A stretch of 48,208 bases of DNA from Gammaproteobacteria bacterium (GCA_013042055.1 JABDQW010000023.1:1-48208), one strand, 5' to 3'; positions 17,011 to 26,816 are shown, counted from the first letter of the stretch. A program made the numbers and translations. Notes: generated from the sequence alone by a model not told the origin.

Positions 17011-17397
17011 ATGTCGGAAAACTGGTTGGATCAGATTCGCTTTAATGCCGAAGGCTTGATCCCAGCAATCGCCCAGGACGCCGCTAGCGGCAGGGTCTTG
17101 ATGATGGCGTGGATGAATCGAGACGCCCTAAAGTTGACGGCCGAGAAAAATGAGGCCGTTTACTGGTCGCGATCTCGGGGGAAGCTCTGGCACAAGGGAG
17201 AACAATCGGGGCACGTGCAGCAGGTGCAGGAAATACGCTTTGATTGTGATGAAGACGTGATTCTGCTAAAAGTGGAACAGAAGGGCGGAATTGCGTGTCA
17301 TACTGGTAGGGAAAGCTGTTTTTATCGTCGCCTGCAGGGTGATCGGTGGGTTGAAGTCGATCAAATCGTCAAGGATCCAAACGACATCTACCGTTAA
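17011..17397 (+). CDS. hisI: Phosphoribosyl-AMP cyclohydrolase
   Basis: This protein of about 128 residues opens the adenine ring of phosphoribosyl-AMP in histidine synthesis. Diagnostic segments are WMNREAL-like [33 protein letters not shown] and [32 protein letters not shown], which hold the zinc-binding cysteines and metal aspartates. The start is set at ATG 17011 ([11 protein letters not shown]). The ORF track start at 16996 is a GTG that adds a non-conserved extension. HisE is a separate gene downstream, not fused as in E. coli. Confidence 0.96.
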   Translation: MSENWLDQIRFNAEGLIPAIAQDAASGRVLMMAWMNRDALKLTAEKNEAVYWSRSRGKLWHKGEQSGHVQQVQEIRFDCDEDVILLKVEQKGGIACHTGRESCFYRRLQGDRWVEVDQIVKDPNDIYR

Positions 17398-17427
17398 GCG
17401 ATTACAACGAGCGAATATTGGGGCGCC

Positions 17428-17739
17428 ATGACAGATACTCTCACACGGTTGGCAGACGTTCTGGAGCAGCGAAAACAGGCAGAGGCGGAGACTTCCTACG
17501 TTGCCAGCCTGTACGCGAAAGGATTGGATGCTATCCTTAAGAAGATAGGGGAAGAAGCCACTGAGGTTGTAATGGCCGCAAAAGACGGCGATGATGAAAA
17601 AGTGATACATGAAACCGCAGATCTTTGGTTTCATTGTCTGGTATTGCTGGCACACAAAGGACTTGGGCCAGATGATGTTATACAGGAACTCAGCCGACGC
17701 TTCGGTGTGTCGGGCCATGACGAAAAAGCTTCACGCTAG
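17428..17739 (+). CDS. hisE: Phosphoribosyl-ATP pyrophosphatase
   Basis: This 103-residue all-helical enzyme hydrolyses phosphoribosyl-ATP to phosphoribosyl-AMP. The MazG-like metal motif is seen as [15 protein letters not shown] followed by [21 protein letters not shown]. It is encoded 30 nt after hisI, and tatA follows 36 nt later. In this arrangement hisE is last of the his genes and leads into the tat genes, a layout common in gammaproteobacteria. Confidence 0.97.
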   Translation: MTDTLTRLADVLEQRKQAEAETSYVASLYAKGLDAILKKIGEEATEVVMAAKDGDDEKVIHETADLWFHCLVLLAHKGLGPDDVIQELSRRFGVSGHDEKASR

Positions 17740-17775
17740 GACTTTTTTGCCCGGTGTGAGAACGGAGAATGAATA

Positions 17776-18003
17776 ATGGGTATTAGTATCTGGCAATTGT
17801 TGATTGTGCTTGGCATCGTGATCCTGCTGTTTGGTACCAAGAAATTACGTAATCTCGGCGGCGATCTTGGGTCGGCTGTCAAAAGCTTCAAGGGCGCGAT
17901 TAAAGAAGGGGCCGAAGACACAACCATGAAGAAGGAAATCGAGCAAGACGACGGAAATGTCATTGATGCCGAAGTTGAATCCAAAGATAAAGACAAAGCT
18001 TGA
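17776..18003 (+). CDS. tatA: Twin-arginine translocase subunit TatA
   Basis: This 75-residue protein forms the protein-conducting assembly of the Tat pathway for folded proteins. One N-terminal membrane helix ([26 protein letters not shown]) is followed by the FGxxK hinge and an amphipathic helix ([17 protein letters not shown]), then an acidic/basic tail. The start is ATG 17776. It is co-directional with tatB and tatC with short gaps. Confidence 0.97.
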   Translation: MGISIWQLLIVLGIVILLFGTKKLRNLGGDLGSAVKSFKGAIKEGAEDTTMKKEIEQDDGNVIDAEVESKDKDKA

Positions 18004-18039
18004 GTGCAGTCAGGCACTCCCTCACCTGCCTAATCCAGC

Positions 18040-18384
18040 ATGTTCGATATCGGTTTCTGGGAACTGTTTGTAATTCTGATCCTGGCCTTGTTAGTTGTCG
18101 GGCCGGAGCGGCTACCCCAGGCGGCGCGCACCGTTGGCTTTTGGTTGGGAAAAGCGCGTCGCTATGTTGAGGGTGTCAAGGAAGAAGTGGCGAGTGAGTT
18201 TGATGTCACGGAACTCAAGCGCATGGTTCACAACCAGGAAGTGCAGATCAACGAACTACAGAGCCAGCTGAAGGAGACAGTATCACTTGATGATACATCG
18301 CCGGAGACGCCTGAACCAGAATACGAAATAATTGAGGAAGAACCCGCGCCAGCCGAAGAAACGCGCCCGAAAGCGACGGATTAA
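18040..18384 (+). CDS. tatB: Twin-arginine translocase subunit TatB
   Basis: This 114-residue protein pairs with TatC to form the receptor for twin-arginine signal peptides. A membrane helix (FDIGFWELFVILILALLVVGPERLP) precedes a long amphipathic and coiled-coil stretch (ELKRMVHNQEVQINELQSQLKE) and a Glu/Pro-rich tail. The VGPERLP hinge distinguishes TatB from TatA. It ends 2 nt before tatC. Confidence 0.97.
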   Translation: MFDIGFWELFVILILALLVVGPERLPQAARTVGFWLGKARRYVEGVKEEVASEFDVTELKRMVHNQEVQINELQSQLKETVSLDDTSPETPEPEYEIIEEEPAPAEETRPKATD

Positions 18385-18386
18385 CC

Positions 18387-19268
18387 ATGTCGGCCGATAG
18401 TCAGAACACCAGCCAGCATGCTGACGGTAAAGAACAAAGTCTGCTCGAACATCTGATCGAACTGCGCGACCGCTTATTGCGTATGGTGGTCGCGGTTCTG
18501 ATTCTGTTTCTAGTGCTGTTTCCTTTTTCCGAACAGATATTCACCGTTGTTGCAGAGCCTTTGCTGGCGTTGATGCCGGAAGGGACCTCTATGATCGCGA
18601 CCAGTGTGACATCACCTTTCCTGGTGCCGTTCAAGCTCGTCTTGCTGTTGGCAGTGTTGCTCGCGGTGCCCTATTTATTGCATCAGCTATGGGCCTTTGT
18701 CGCGCCGGGATTATACAGCCATGAGAAAAGACTGGCTGCACCCTTGTTGATATCCAGTGTGGTGCTGTTCTACTGCGGTATTGCCTTTGCCTATTTCGTG
18801 GTTTTCCCGTTGCTTTTTGCTTTTTTCATTGCGATAGCCCCTGAGGGTGTCGCTGTGATGACCGATATAGGTCAGTTTCTCGACTTTATTATTGCGATAT
18901 TCTTCGCGTTTGGAATTGCGTTCGAGGTGCCGGTCGCAACGTTTCTGTTGATTCTGGCCGGTGCTACGACCGCAGATAGTATGGCCAAAAAACGGCCCTA
19001 CATCATCGTCGCTGCCTTTGTGATCGGTATGATGCTGACACCCCCCGATATCATTTCGCAGTCCTTGCTGGCACTGCCAATGTGGGCGTTGTTTGAAATC
19101 GGCCTGATCATGTCTCGCGTATTTATCAAGCCAAAGCCGCGCGATGAAAGCCACCCGGACTATCAGTTCCACGACGATAGCACTGACGACCCGAGTGAAG
19201 CGGAAATGGATGCGATGCTCGATCGCATGGAGCAGGAAGAAGAAGAGAATCTGCGACGACCGGACTGA
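18387..19268 (+). CDS. tatC: Twin-arginine translocase subunit TatC
   Basis: This 293-residue inner-membrane protein has six hydrophobic segments. It is the core receptor of the Tat system. The conserved cytoplasmic N-terminus EQSLLEHLIELRDRLLR and the loop FVAPGLYSHEKR are present, along with FAFGIAFEVPV and MMLTPPDIISQ. The C-terminal tail of about 45 residues is strongly acidic (DDSTDDPSEAEMDAMLDRMEQEEEE), longer than in E. coli. It closes the his-tat block. Confidence 0.97.
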   Translation: MSADSQNTSQHADGKEQSLLEHLIELRDRLLRMVVAVLILFLVLFPFSEQIFTVVAEPLLALMPEGTSMIATSVTSPFLVPFKLVLLLAVLLAVPYLLHQLWAFVAPGLYSHEKRLAAPLLISSVVLFYCGIAFAYFVVFPLLFAFFIAIAPEGVAVMTDIGQFLDFIIAIFFAFGIAFEVPVATFLLILAGATTADSMAKKRPYIIVAAFVIGMMLTPPDIISQSLLALPMWALFEIGLIMSRVFIKPKPRDESHPDYQFHDDSTDDPSEAEMDAMLDRMEQEEEENLRRPD

Positions 19269-19300
19269 CATTACTCAGCTGGATCACGGCAGAAGCGTAG

Positions 19301-19317
19301 GGTGCGCTGTGCGCACC
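19301..19317. repeat. Short palindrome GGTGCGC-TGT-GCGCACC
   Basis: A perfect 7-bp stem lies in the 169-bp tatC-gpmI gap. No T-run follows, so it is not a classic terminator. A related GGGTGCGCCATGCGCGCC string occurs inside the repeat element at 30.9 kb. Confidence 0.45.
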
Positions 19318-19437
19318 GCGTATCTTCAGTTTGTTGAACTGCTCCGGTGCTGACAAATCACAGCTAGAATGAGTGTAGAATGCCCGCCCCCCGACGACGA
19401 AACCTCGTGAACACACAGACTGAAGATTGAGAAATAG

Positions 19438-20976
19438 ATGGGTGAAGCCAGAAAAGTCCCGCGAAAACCGACACTACTAATTATTTTAGACGGGTTTGGA
19501 GTGAACCCGAGCCGCATCAACAATGCAGTACTGGAGGCCGAAACCCCGCGCCTCGATGAGTATTTTTCCCGGCATAGCCACACCACGCTCGATGCGTGCG
19601 GCAGTGCCGTGGGCTTGCCTGATGGCCAAATGGGTAATTCTGAAGTAGGTCATATGACGATGGGCTGCGGCACGATCATGCGCCCGGACCTGGTGCGGAT
19701 CAATGACGAAATCGCCAATGGCAAATTCTTTCAAAATGCCGCATTGGTTGCTGCAGTCGAGGACGCGGCTGAACGGCAGCGGTCGCTTCACCTGGTCGGC
19801 TTGGTTTCCGATGGTGGTGTGCATAGCCACATCGATCACCTAGTCGCGCTGATTGATTTATGCAACCAACACAAGGTGAAGCCCATTGTTCATATGATCA
19901 CCGATGGCCGTGATACAGCTCAGATGTCTGCTCTGGTTTACCTGCATCAATTTGAGGACAAGCTGGCAGAAGCCGACGGTTGTATCGCGACCCTGTGCGG
20001 TCGATACTATGCGATGGATCGTGACCACCGTTGGGACCGAACCGAACTGGCCTGGAAAGCCATGGTAAAGGGTAAGGGTCGCGAGTCCGAAAATGCTTTA
20101 TATGCGATTGAAGAGGCCTATGCTCGCGGAGAAACCGACGAGTTCATCAAGCCAACGGTGTTGGAGGGCTGTGAGCAGATAGCGGCGGAAGATAGCGTCA
20201 TTTTCTTTAATTTCCGCGATGACCGGCCGCGCCAGCTAGCTGCGGCATTAAGCCAAGCGCATTTCAAGAAGTTTAAAAGGGGCAAATTTCATGGTGCCAA
20301 TGTCACCTGCTTGACGGAATATGATCCTAAATTTCTGTTGCCGATCGGGTATGCGCCAGAGCGGCCACAGCATACCCTCGCGTCTGTCGTCAGCCGCGCA
20401 GGTTATATGCAGTTTCATTGTGCTGAGACAGAGAAGTACGCCCATGTGACGTATTTCTTCAATGGGGGTAAGCAGAAGCCGTTTGCCGGTGAAGATCATG
20501 TCATGGTACATTCTCCGGACGTTGCAACCTACGACTTGAAACCCGAAATGAGTGCAGCTGAGGTGGCTAATAAGGCCATTAAAGCGCTGCGGTCACATAA
20601 ATACGGCTTTATTCTGGTCAATTTTGCGAATGGCGATATGGTGGGTCACACGGCGGTTCGCGAGGCGATTATCGCTGCCGTCGAAGCCTTAGACACGCAT
20701 GTCGGTCGTGTGTTGGATGCGGCTGTTGAATCGGGTTATTCGGTGCTGTTGACTGCTGATCACGGCAATTGTGACGAAATGGTCGATCCGGTTACCCAGG
20801 AACCACACACTCAGCACACGCTATATCCTGTGCCCTGCATGATTATCGATGAAACCAACTGGCATCTGATGCCGGGTGGGGACCTCAGCTCCGTGGCGCC
20901 GACGGTGCTGCAGTTAATGGGCTTGCAACAGCCTTCAGAGATGACTGGTAAAAGTCTGTTGAGAAAGAAGTATTAA
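19438..20976 (+). CDS. gpmI: 2,3-bisphosphoglycerate-independent phosphoglycerate mutase
   Basis: This 512-residue alkaline-phosphatase-fold enzyme interconverts 3- and 2-phosphoglycerate using two metal ions. Motifs include the first aspartate in LLIILDGFGVNP, the catalytic serine in QMGNSEVGHMTMG near residue 67, HVVSDGG-like LVSDGGVHSHIDH, FRDDRPRQL, and the late metal site FANGDMVGHTA and LTADHGNCDEM. The family length is about 510. It is convergent with the GGDEF/EAL gene, with only 10 nt between stops. It complements the glycolytic cluster further along the window. Confidence 0.98.
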   Translation: MGEARKVPRKPTLLIILDGFGVNPSRINNAVLEAETPRLDEYFSRHSHTTLDACGSAVGLPDGQMGNSEVGHMTMGCGTIMRPDLVRINDEIANGKFFQNAALVAAVEDAAERQRSLHLVGLVSDGGVHSHIDHLVALIDLCNQHKVKPIVHMITDGRDTAQMSALVYLHQFEDKLAEADGCIATLCGRYYAMDRDHRWDRTELAWKAMVKGKGRESENALYAIEEAYARGETDEFIKPTVLEGCEQIAAEDSVIFFNFRDDRPRQLAAALSQAHFKKFKRGKFHGANVTCLTEYDPKFLLPIGYAPERPQHTLASVVSRAGYMQFHCAETEKYAHVTYFFNGGKQKPFAGEDHVMVHSPDVATYDLKPEMSAAEVANKAIKALRSHKYGFILVNFANGDMVGHTAVREAIIAAVEALDTHVGRVLDAAVESGYSVLLTADHGNCDEMVDPVTQEPHTQHTLYPVPCMIIDETNWHLMPGGDLSSVAPTVLQLMGLQQPSEMTGKSLLRKKY

Positions 20977-20986
20977 AGCGGGCTAG

Positions 20987-23170
20987 CTAATGTGTCCGAT
21001 GTCGACCGCTGTGCATGCCTCCTGGATTCGCGTCGGGAACGGCATAGGGTTCCTGCATTAACAGTTGAGCGATGACATCGGCTGGCAAGGGTTTACAGAA
21101 CAGAAACCCCTGCGCTTCGTTACAGTCAATTTCCTGCAGATAATCCAATTGCTGCTGGGTTTCAACACCTTCGGCAATAACGTTCAAGTTTAAACCCTTG
21201 CCCATCGCGACGATGGTGTTGATGATAGACTTGCCGGTATGCTTCATGTTCACTTCCTTTATGAAGGTACGGTCTATTTTTAATGTGTGAATTGGTAGTT
21301 TGTGTAAATAGCTCAACGAGGAATAACCGGTACCGAAGTCGTCAATCGCTATATATACGCCTCTTTTACTGATGTTCTTTAGTTTGTGTATGATGCTATC
21401 CATGTCGCTCATAATTGTATTTTCGGTGATTTCGATTTCAAGGCAGTGACCTGGAATACCATTATCCCTGAGAACATTGGAGACGTATTTGATAATGTTT
21501 TTATCGGCAAGCTGACGAGCCGACATATTGATTGACATACGTATCTCTGGAAGACCAGCATCTCGCCATCTTTTCAGTTCAGCGCAGGCGTTGCTCAGCA
21601 CCCAATGGCCGACGTCAACAATCATGCCGGTCTCCTCGGCAAATGGGATAAACTCCGCGGGAGTGATGAGTCCGTGTGCCGGATGATTCCAGCGTAACAG
21701 CGCCTCGACGCCAACGATGTCACCTGACTTGATATTGATTTGCGGTTGATAAACTAGCTGAAATTCATTATTTTCCAGTGCCTTGTGGATGCCTGTTTCC
21801 AGCGAAAGATTCTGGAAATAGGGTGTTGTCATATCAGTGCTGTAGAACTTGAAATTGTTTTTACCTGTATCTTTGACATGATACATGGCGACGTCGGCGT
21901 GTTTGATCAATGTGTCCATATCCTTGCCATCGCGCGGAAATATCGATATGCCAATGCTGGCGCTGACATAAAGTTCGTTACCGTTGATGATGAATGGCCC
22001 TTTTAAGACTTCATTGATTTTTCCGGCAATTTTGCTGATATCTTCCTTGCCATTACCTATTTTTGGAAGCAACAGCGTGAATTCATCACCTCCGAAACGA
22101 GCAAGCGTATCACCTTCTCTAATACAGCTTTTCAAGCGTGTGCTGACTTGTTGTAGCAATTCATCACCAATAACATGACCCAGCGAATCGTTTATATTCT
22201 TGAAGCGGTCAAGATCAAGAAACATCACGGCCAGCATCTCCTGTTCACGTTTTGCTTGTGAAATCGCGAGACCAAGGCGGTCTCTTAACAGGGCGCGGTT
22301 CGGCAGGTTGGTCAGCAGATCATGATGTGCTTGAAAGTTGATGGTTTCCTCGGCGATCTTGCGCTCAGTGATATCGCGCGCTACGCCGTAAGTGCCTGCG
22401 TAGCTTTTTTTTCTCGAATCGCTCTCACTTGTATACATGCCCACAGAACTGAGTTCAACGGGTAGTGTGCGCGTATCAAAAATATGTTGTGAGCTTTCGT
22501 CTTTGTATTTCAAGCGTATCTCGACGTTACGCGATGCGCGCTCACCAACACGTCGTTCATTGAAGATATAGCGGGCAGCCTCGAGATCTGTTTGGTATAC
22601 CAGGTATGAATAGTGTTTTCCGATGAGTTCCTTGGGGTTATAACCCAACAGTGTTTCAATACGGTCGTTAATGAAAGTGAAATGCCCGTCGCGGTCGAGC
22701 ATATAAATGATGTCGGGCGAGGTATTGACTAAATATCGGTGAAGGCGCTCGGACTCACGTAATTGATCTTGTATTAGTGTGTTTTGTTTTTGCAGATGGA
22801 TTTCATTTAGCGCATTGTTGATTGTAATGATCAATTCGTCAGTGGCATACGGTTTGCGCAAAAAATCATAAGCGCCCTGTGAGCAGGCGTCTCTGGCTGC
22901 TTCGAAAGATGTCTCGCCACTAACGACAATGACGGATGCGCTCATCTGCTCTTGTTTGATGTGACGCATCACGTCATGGCCATTGACATAAGGCATTTGC
23001 AGATCCAGCAACACCAGGTCGTATTCTTTCTGGTCAAGGCAGACGATGGCTTCACGACCGCCGATAGCCGTATCGGCATCAATGCCACGTAAAGCGAGCA
23101 GGTCTCTCAGGCTCTTTAGTACTATGGGGTCGTCGTCGACGATGAGGATATTCTGTTCATTATGGCTCAT
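20987..23170 (-). CDS. Response regulator with PAS, GGDEF and EAL domains
   Basis: This 727-residue cytoplasmic signalling protein is built in order of REC (residues 5-120; phosphoacceptor D56 in LVLLDLQMP, K in LRKPY), PAS/PAC (about 145-270, NTSPDIIYMLDRDGHF), GGDEF (about 290-445, LARFGGDEFTLLL) and EAL (about 465-710, VGVEALLRWNHP, IDDFGTGYSSLSYL, EGVETQQQLDYL). Both c-di-GMP motifs look intact, so synthesis and hydrolysis are both possible. It lies 76 nt downstream of a histidine kinase gene on the same strand, so the two are likely a cognate pair. No membrane segment or DNA-binding domain is seen. Confidence 0.95.
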   Translation of the reverse strand: MSHNEQNILIVDDDPIVLKSLRDLLALRGIDADTAIGGREAIVCLDQKEYDLVLLDLQMPYVNGHDVMRHIKQEQMSASVIVVSGETSFEAARDACSQGAYDFLRKPYATDELIITINNALNEIHLQKQNTLIQDQLRESERLHRYLVNTSPDIIYMLDRDGHFTFINDRIETLLGYNPKELIGKHYSYLVYQTDLEAARYIFNERRVGERASRNVEIRLKYKDESSQHIFDTRTLPVELSSVGMYTSESDSRKKSYAGTYGVARDITERKIAEETINFQAHHDLLTNLPNRALLRDRLGLAISQAKREQEMLAVMFLDLDRFKNINDSLGHVIGDELLQQVSTRLKSCIREGDTLARFGGDEFTLLLPKIGNGKEDISKIAGKINEVLKGPFIINGNELYVSASIGISIFPRDGKDMDTLIKHADVAMYHVKDTGKNNFKFYSTDMTTPYFQNLSLETGIHKALENNEFQLVYQPQINIKSGDIVGVEALLRWNHPAHGLITPAEFIPFAEETGMIVDVGHWVLSNACAELKRWRDAGLPEIRMSINMSARQLADKNIIKYVSNVLRDNGIPGHCLEIEITENTIMSDMDSIIHKLKNISKRGVYIAIDDFGTGYSSLSYLHKLPIHTLKIDRTFIKEVNMKHTGKSIINTIVAMGKGLNLNVIAEGVETQQQLDYLQEIDCNEAQGFLFCKPLPADVIAQLLMQEPYAVPDANPGGMHSGRHRTH

Positions 23171-23246
23171 TTTCTCTTTACTCTATGGTGCAGTGCGCCC
23201 CAGTCTTTCGCGTTCTCTATTGATCAGCAAATACCAGGATAAGCGC

Positions 23247-25508
23247 TTATTCTTGTATATTTCGTGGCAGTAGTATGTGAAAACTCGTGCCTTTATCGCT
23301 GCTCCTGCAGCTGATAGAGCCGTGTAGTTCATTCACAAGATTTTTTACGATTGTAAGCCCCAAACCTGCATGTCCCTCACCTTTTGTTGTTGTTACTGGT
23401 GAGAACAGATCAGGTAAAATCTTGGCTGGAATACCCGGCCCGTCGTCGGCAACACAGATCTCAAAGTGTGCTTTTCCATCGACGTTTACCTGGTCTTGAG
23501 TGTAGACCATAATCTGGCCCTCTGCAGGAAGTGCCTCAACTGCATTTTTTACCAGGTTCGTATAGATCTGTTTTATCGCGTCCGCGTTGGTCGAGATCGG
23601 CGGCATACTTTCATCGAGATTGAGACTGATATCAATGTCATGCGCACCGAACAGGGACGTCTGAAACATGTGCGATAAGTCAGCGATCAGCCCATTGACA
23701 TCAACCGGAACGCTCTCGCTAATATCGGCCTCAACCGAGATGGGCTGCGCGAGATTTTCAAGCATCGTACTGATGCGCTGGATCTCGGCGCGGATAGTTG
23801 CCAGATCCTGTTGCGCTGGGTCATCACCTTCGAGCTGGATGCCAAGTATTTCCAGGTAGTTGTTGATGATAGTCAGAGGGTTACGTACCTCGTGTATGAC
23901 TTCTCTGGCGCGGGCTTTGAGGAATTTTTCCGGGTCGATTCCCATGTGATCCTCGCGCTGGTTACGAAATTCGGCAAGTGAGGTACTGATGGTGCGCGCT
24001 ATCTCATTAGCAAAGCGTTTTAACAACCCTTGTTGGTTCGATAACGCGGGTAATTGTGCTTCATCGATTCCCAGCAGCAACGTCCCTATTGCGGCGTTGT
24101 GTACGATTAGTGGCATGCAAAACAAACCTTCCTTATTGTTCAGGTCGATCAACTGGCAATCGAGAATGGAGAGATTGTCCGGGTCTTTATTGAATGAATG
24201 AATAGCGCGCATTTCCAGCAGAGCATCAGTCACAATGCTGCGACCCGGTTCGAGCGGTATGCTAATGTGTTGCAAGTGGGGATCGTTTTCAGTCGTCGAC
24301 GTTGCTTGAATCTTGTCATCAGCGGCGTCGTACAGGAAAAGTATACAGTCATTGATCCCGAATAAGACTGCTATATTCTGCTGTAGTGCTTTCAATAGGG
24401 CGCGTTTGCCGTCGATGCGTGAGAAGTGTTGGTGAACGCCGTCAAGCATCGCGATATCGCGAATTTGCTCGGCCAGCTTGACCTGCTTCAACTGGTCAGT
24501 GGACATGATTTTGTCGATGGTTTCGTTATCGATGTTAATATCGCGTGTTGCGATCCCGAACTTTTCGGCGATTTTTCCGATTTTCTCGTCGCAATTAGCC
24601 CGTATCTTCTCTATCAAGTCTGCAGGAAGTCCAAATAACTGTCGCGCGGCATTGTGTGCTTGCTCGGTATTGTCTCTATAGTTGTCATGGCTTATCAGGT
24701 TGGCCAGGTTAATGATCTTGACTAATGGATGTGCATCGAGGATTTTAGTGATGGGCTCGTGGTGGTACATGATGGCGTCGGCGAGGAACGGATGGCCATC
24801 GCGTAGTACGAACAGTTGAGCACCAACATGGCAGTGGGTGGTGTCGAGCTGATCGCTTTCCATCGTGTGTACATTTTCGTCTTCATCGACGTGAGTTAAC
24901 TCGGCGGTGTATCTATCCGGGTAGGCAGATTCCATAACCAGCTGACCCGCGTCGTGCAACAGGCCCGCAAACCAGGCTTCGCCGGTATGTTGGTAGTCCG
25001 TGAGTTGAGCGAGCTGCTCTGCAACGCAGCCACAATAGATCGAGTGGCGCCAGTGTCGCTTGAGAAAATCCATGCGCTGCTGGCTGCTGCGTGAAAAAAA
25101 CTGATGAACTGCTGAGGTTATCGCAATGCTTTTGATGGTATTGATACCCAGGCGCGACAGCTGTTTTTCAAGATTTTTCAGGCTTGTGCATTCGTTACCA
25201 CAAGAAGAAATCACCTTCACGCAGAGAGCGGGATCGTTTTGAATGATGTTGGCCAGCTTGTCGAACGACACGTTCTCATCTTGGCAGGTCTCGAGCAGTT
25301 GCACTAGCACGTGCGGCAAGGTAGGCAGTTTATGAATATCTGTCTTCTGAAGTAGTCGTATTGCTTGTTTATGCATCTGGCTGGTGTTTATGTGTTGTCC
25401 AGGTATACCCGGAAAAATGGTTGGTAGGCGAACGATGTGATCATGCGTATCTGATGAGCGCCGGAGATTTACATTTTTACTTTTCGATTTTGAATATGCA
25501 AGAAACAT
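23247..25508 (-). CDS. HDOD-GAF sensor histidine kinase
   Basis: This 753-residue protein has an HDOD domain (about residues 58-260, LPTLPHVLVQLLETC, with LLHDAGQ keeping an HD pair at 185-186). A GAF-like sensor follows (about 365-510), then a HisKA dimerisation helix with H539 in EVIHEVRNPLTII, and a HATPase_c domain (NLVKNAVEALPAEG, ADDGPGI, GHAGLGLTIVKNL). No transmembrane helix is visible, so it probably senses a cytoplasmic signal. The start at 25508 lacks a clear ribosome site, and an internal Met near residue 45 is possible. It is transcribed just ahead of the REC-PAS-GGDEF-EAL gene. Confidence 0.93.
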   Translation of the reverse strand: MFLAYSKSKSKNVNLRRSSDTHDHIVRLPTIFPGIPGQHINTSQMHKQAIRLLQKTDIHKLPTLPHVLVQLLETCQDENVSFDKLANIIQNDPALCVKVISSCGNECTSLKNLEKQLSRLGINTIKSIAITSAVHQFFSRSSQQRMDFLKRHWRHSIYCGCVAEQLAQLTDYQHTGEAWFAGLLHDAGQLVMESAYPDRYTAELTHVDEDENVHTMESDQLDTTHCHVGAQLFVLRDGHPFLADAIMYHHEPITKILDAHPLVKIINLANLISHDNYRDNTEQAHNAARQLFGLPADLIEKIRANCDEKIGKIAEKFGIATRDINIDNETIDKIMSTDQLKQVKLAEQIRDIAMLDGVHQHFSRIDGKRALLKALQQNIAVLFGINDCILFLYDAADDKIQATSTTENDPHLQHISIPLEPGRSIVTDALLEMRAIHSFNKDPDNLSILDCQLIDLNNKEGLFCMPLIVHNAAIGTLLLGIDEAQLPALSNQQGLLKRFANEIARTISTSLAEFRNQREDHMGIDPEKFLKARAREVIHEVRNPLTIINNYLEILGIQLEGDDPAQQDLATIRAEIQRISTMLENLAQPISVEADISESVPVDVNGLIADLSHMFQTSLFGAHDIDISLNLDESMPPISTNADAIKQIYTNLVKNAVEALPAEGQIMVYTQDQVNVDGKAHFEICVADDGPGIPAKILPDLFSPVTTTKGEGHAGLGLTIVKNLVNELHGSISCRSSDKGTSFHILLPRNIQE

Positions 25509-25967
25509 GTAATATTTTGTAAAAAATAAAACCCGATGGCTTGCAATTTTCTTTAAATTTCAGGCCAGTAGAACTATCAGCCATCGCTACTACCAGGCGA
25601 TGATTGTAATTTTTGATCGCGCTCACTGGCAGCTGATCAATGCCTGGAGCATTGAAATAAGTTGCTTTTGGGCAGAAAATGACGCCTGGCGCGCATGCCG
25701 CGAGAAGGCAGACGCGCACCGCTGTCTGTTTTATTTGATGTTATTTCAGTCAGGTGAAGATAAATCAGCCGGGCTAGCTTGCTGGTAAAATTCAGAGCCT
25801 TCATGCAACATAGGGACTAGCGGTGCCATATTGCGTTAAATCCGGTCGTGTTAATCAATCATAGCAGGCAACGATTGGGCCTGAATATTGGCCAACGACT
25901 GCATTTGTGTTTCGACACGGCGATGAAGATAACATATTTAAACATGCACATAGCGTAGGAGAGCAAA
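25509..25967. other. 459-bp intergenic region without a recognised gene
   Basis: This is the divergent space between the HDOD kinase (minus) and the secreted orphan (plus). It contains CCGGGCTAGC at 25769-25778, a fragment like the recurrent GCTAGC motif, and is AT-rich near both starts. Short ORFs of 60-80 codons in both directions show no family features. No RNA gene is recognised. Confidence 0.6.
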
Positions 25968-26816
25968 TTGAAACATCTATACACATATAAGGTTTGGCTT
26001 TTCATGGCATATATCATGATGGTCGCTGCTAAGGCCCACGCGTACACCGACGATGAGCTGGGTTTTTCAATTGATATCGATGAGAGCTATCAGTTATCGA
26101 GGCAGTATGATGTGATCCGATTCCAGTCGGCAGGCAGTGACAATGTTGTCATTATCAAGAACTGGCCAGGCCTTACTGAGGAAATGGCCAAAGACTATCT
26201 GTTGGGCGGTTACCAAGATGACGTGATTGCCGTTGTTGCTAGCGGTGACGTAAGCAAGCAGGAAGTCGAAAATGGTTCGGGCTTGTTGGTTGATGTAATG
26301 GCGATTGTCCAGCGAAAACTGACGAAAGGTTTGGCTGCGGCTTTTATCGGCAATGATGGTCAGGGTATGGTGCTGCTGGCTGTTGCGGCCGAGAGTGAGT
26401 GGGACCAATTTAGATCTGAGGCTAAACAGATTGCATCGAGCGTAGTATTCAAGCAACCTAGTGCCGGCCCTGATGCACGCGATTGGTACTATATGCTGGC
26501 AGGAAAAAGCTTGGTATTCCGTGGCGAATCCAGCGATACGAGACGCAAGGAAATTCTCCATCTCTGCGGCGACGGCGGTTTCATGCATCGCCTGGCCACG
26601 TCCTCGATGCAGGATTCGGGTACCGGCTCAGCGTTCGGGTTTTCATCGAAGTCCAAATCGGGATCCTGGGAGGTTGTCGATGTTGATGGTGTAAGTCGCT
26701 TGGTATTGCACTACGGTGATGGAAGCGAGGAGTCTGCCGCGATTGAAGACAGGGACGGTCGCTTTTCTCTCGATGGGCGAAGATACATCATAGCGAGAAC
26801 TCGACATTGTCGCTGA
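25968..26816 (+). CDS. Secreted protein of unknown function
   Basis: This protein of 282 residues starts at TTG 25968, supported by an AGGAGAG ribosome site at good spacing. A signal peptide (KHLYTYKVWLFMAYIMMVAAKAHA) with likely cleavage after AKAHA predicts export to the periplasm or beyond. Two parts follow. The first, about residues 27-165, resembles a small alpha/beta domain (GFSIDIDESYQLSRQYDVIRFQS). The C-terminal module of about 105 residues starts YYMLAGKSLVFRGES and has LHLCGDGGFMHRL and a GSWEVVDVDGVSRLVLHYGDGS stretch. That is a beta-rich LCxDGxF pattern I recall from other secreted or caspase-like proteins, without a firm name. No function is assigned. Confidence 0.8.
   Translation: MKHLYTYKVWLFMAYIMMVAAKAHAYTDDELGFSIDIDESYQLSRQYDVIRFQSAGSDNVVIIKNWPGLTEEMAKDYLLGGYQDDVIAVVASGDVSKQEVENGSGLLVDVMAIVQRKLTKGLAAAFIGNDGQGMVLLAVAAESEWDQFRSEAKQIASSVVFKQPSAGPDARDWYYMLAGKSLVFRGESSDTRRKEILHLCGDGGFMHRLATSSMQDSGTGSAFGFSSKSKSGSWEVVDVDGVSRLVLHYGDGSEESAAIEDRDGRFSLDGRRYIIARTRHCR

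Noticed and set aside
25477-25719. 80-codon minus-strand ORF upstream of the HDOD kinase
   Set aside because: No family match, no ribosome site, overlaps the kinase start; protein-like feel is too weak to call.
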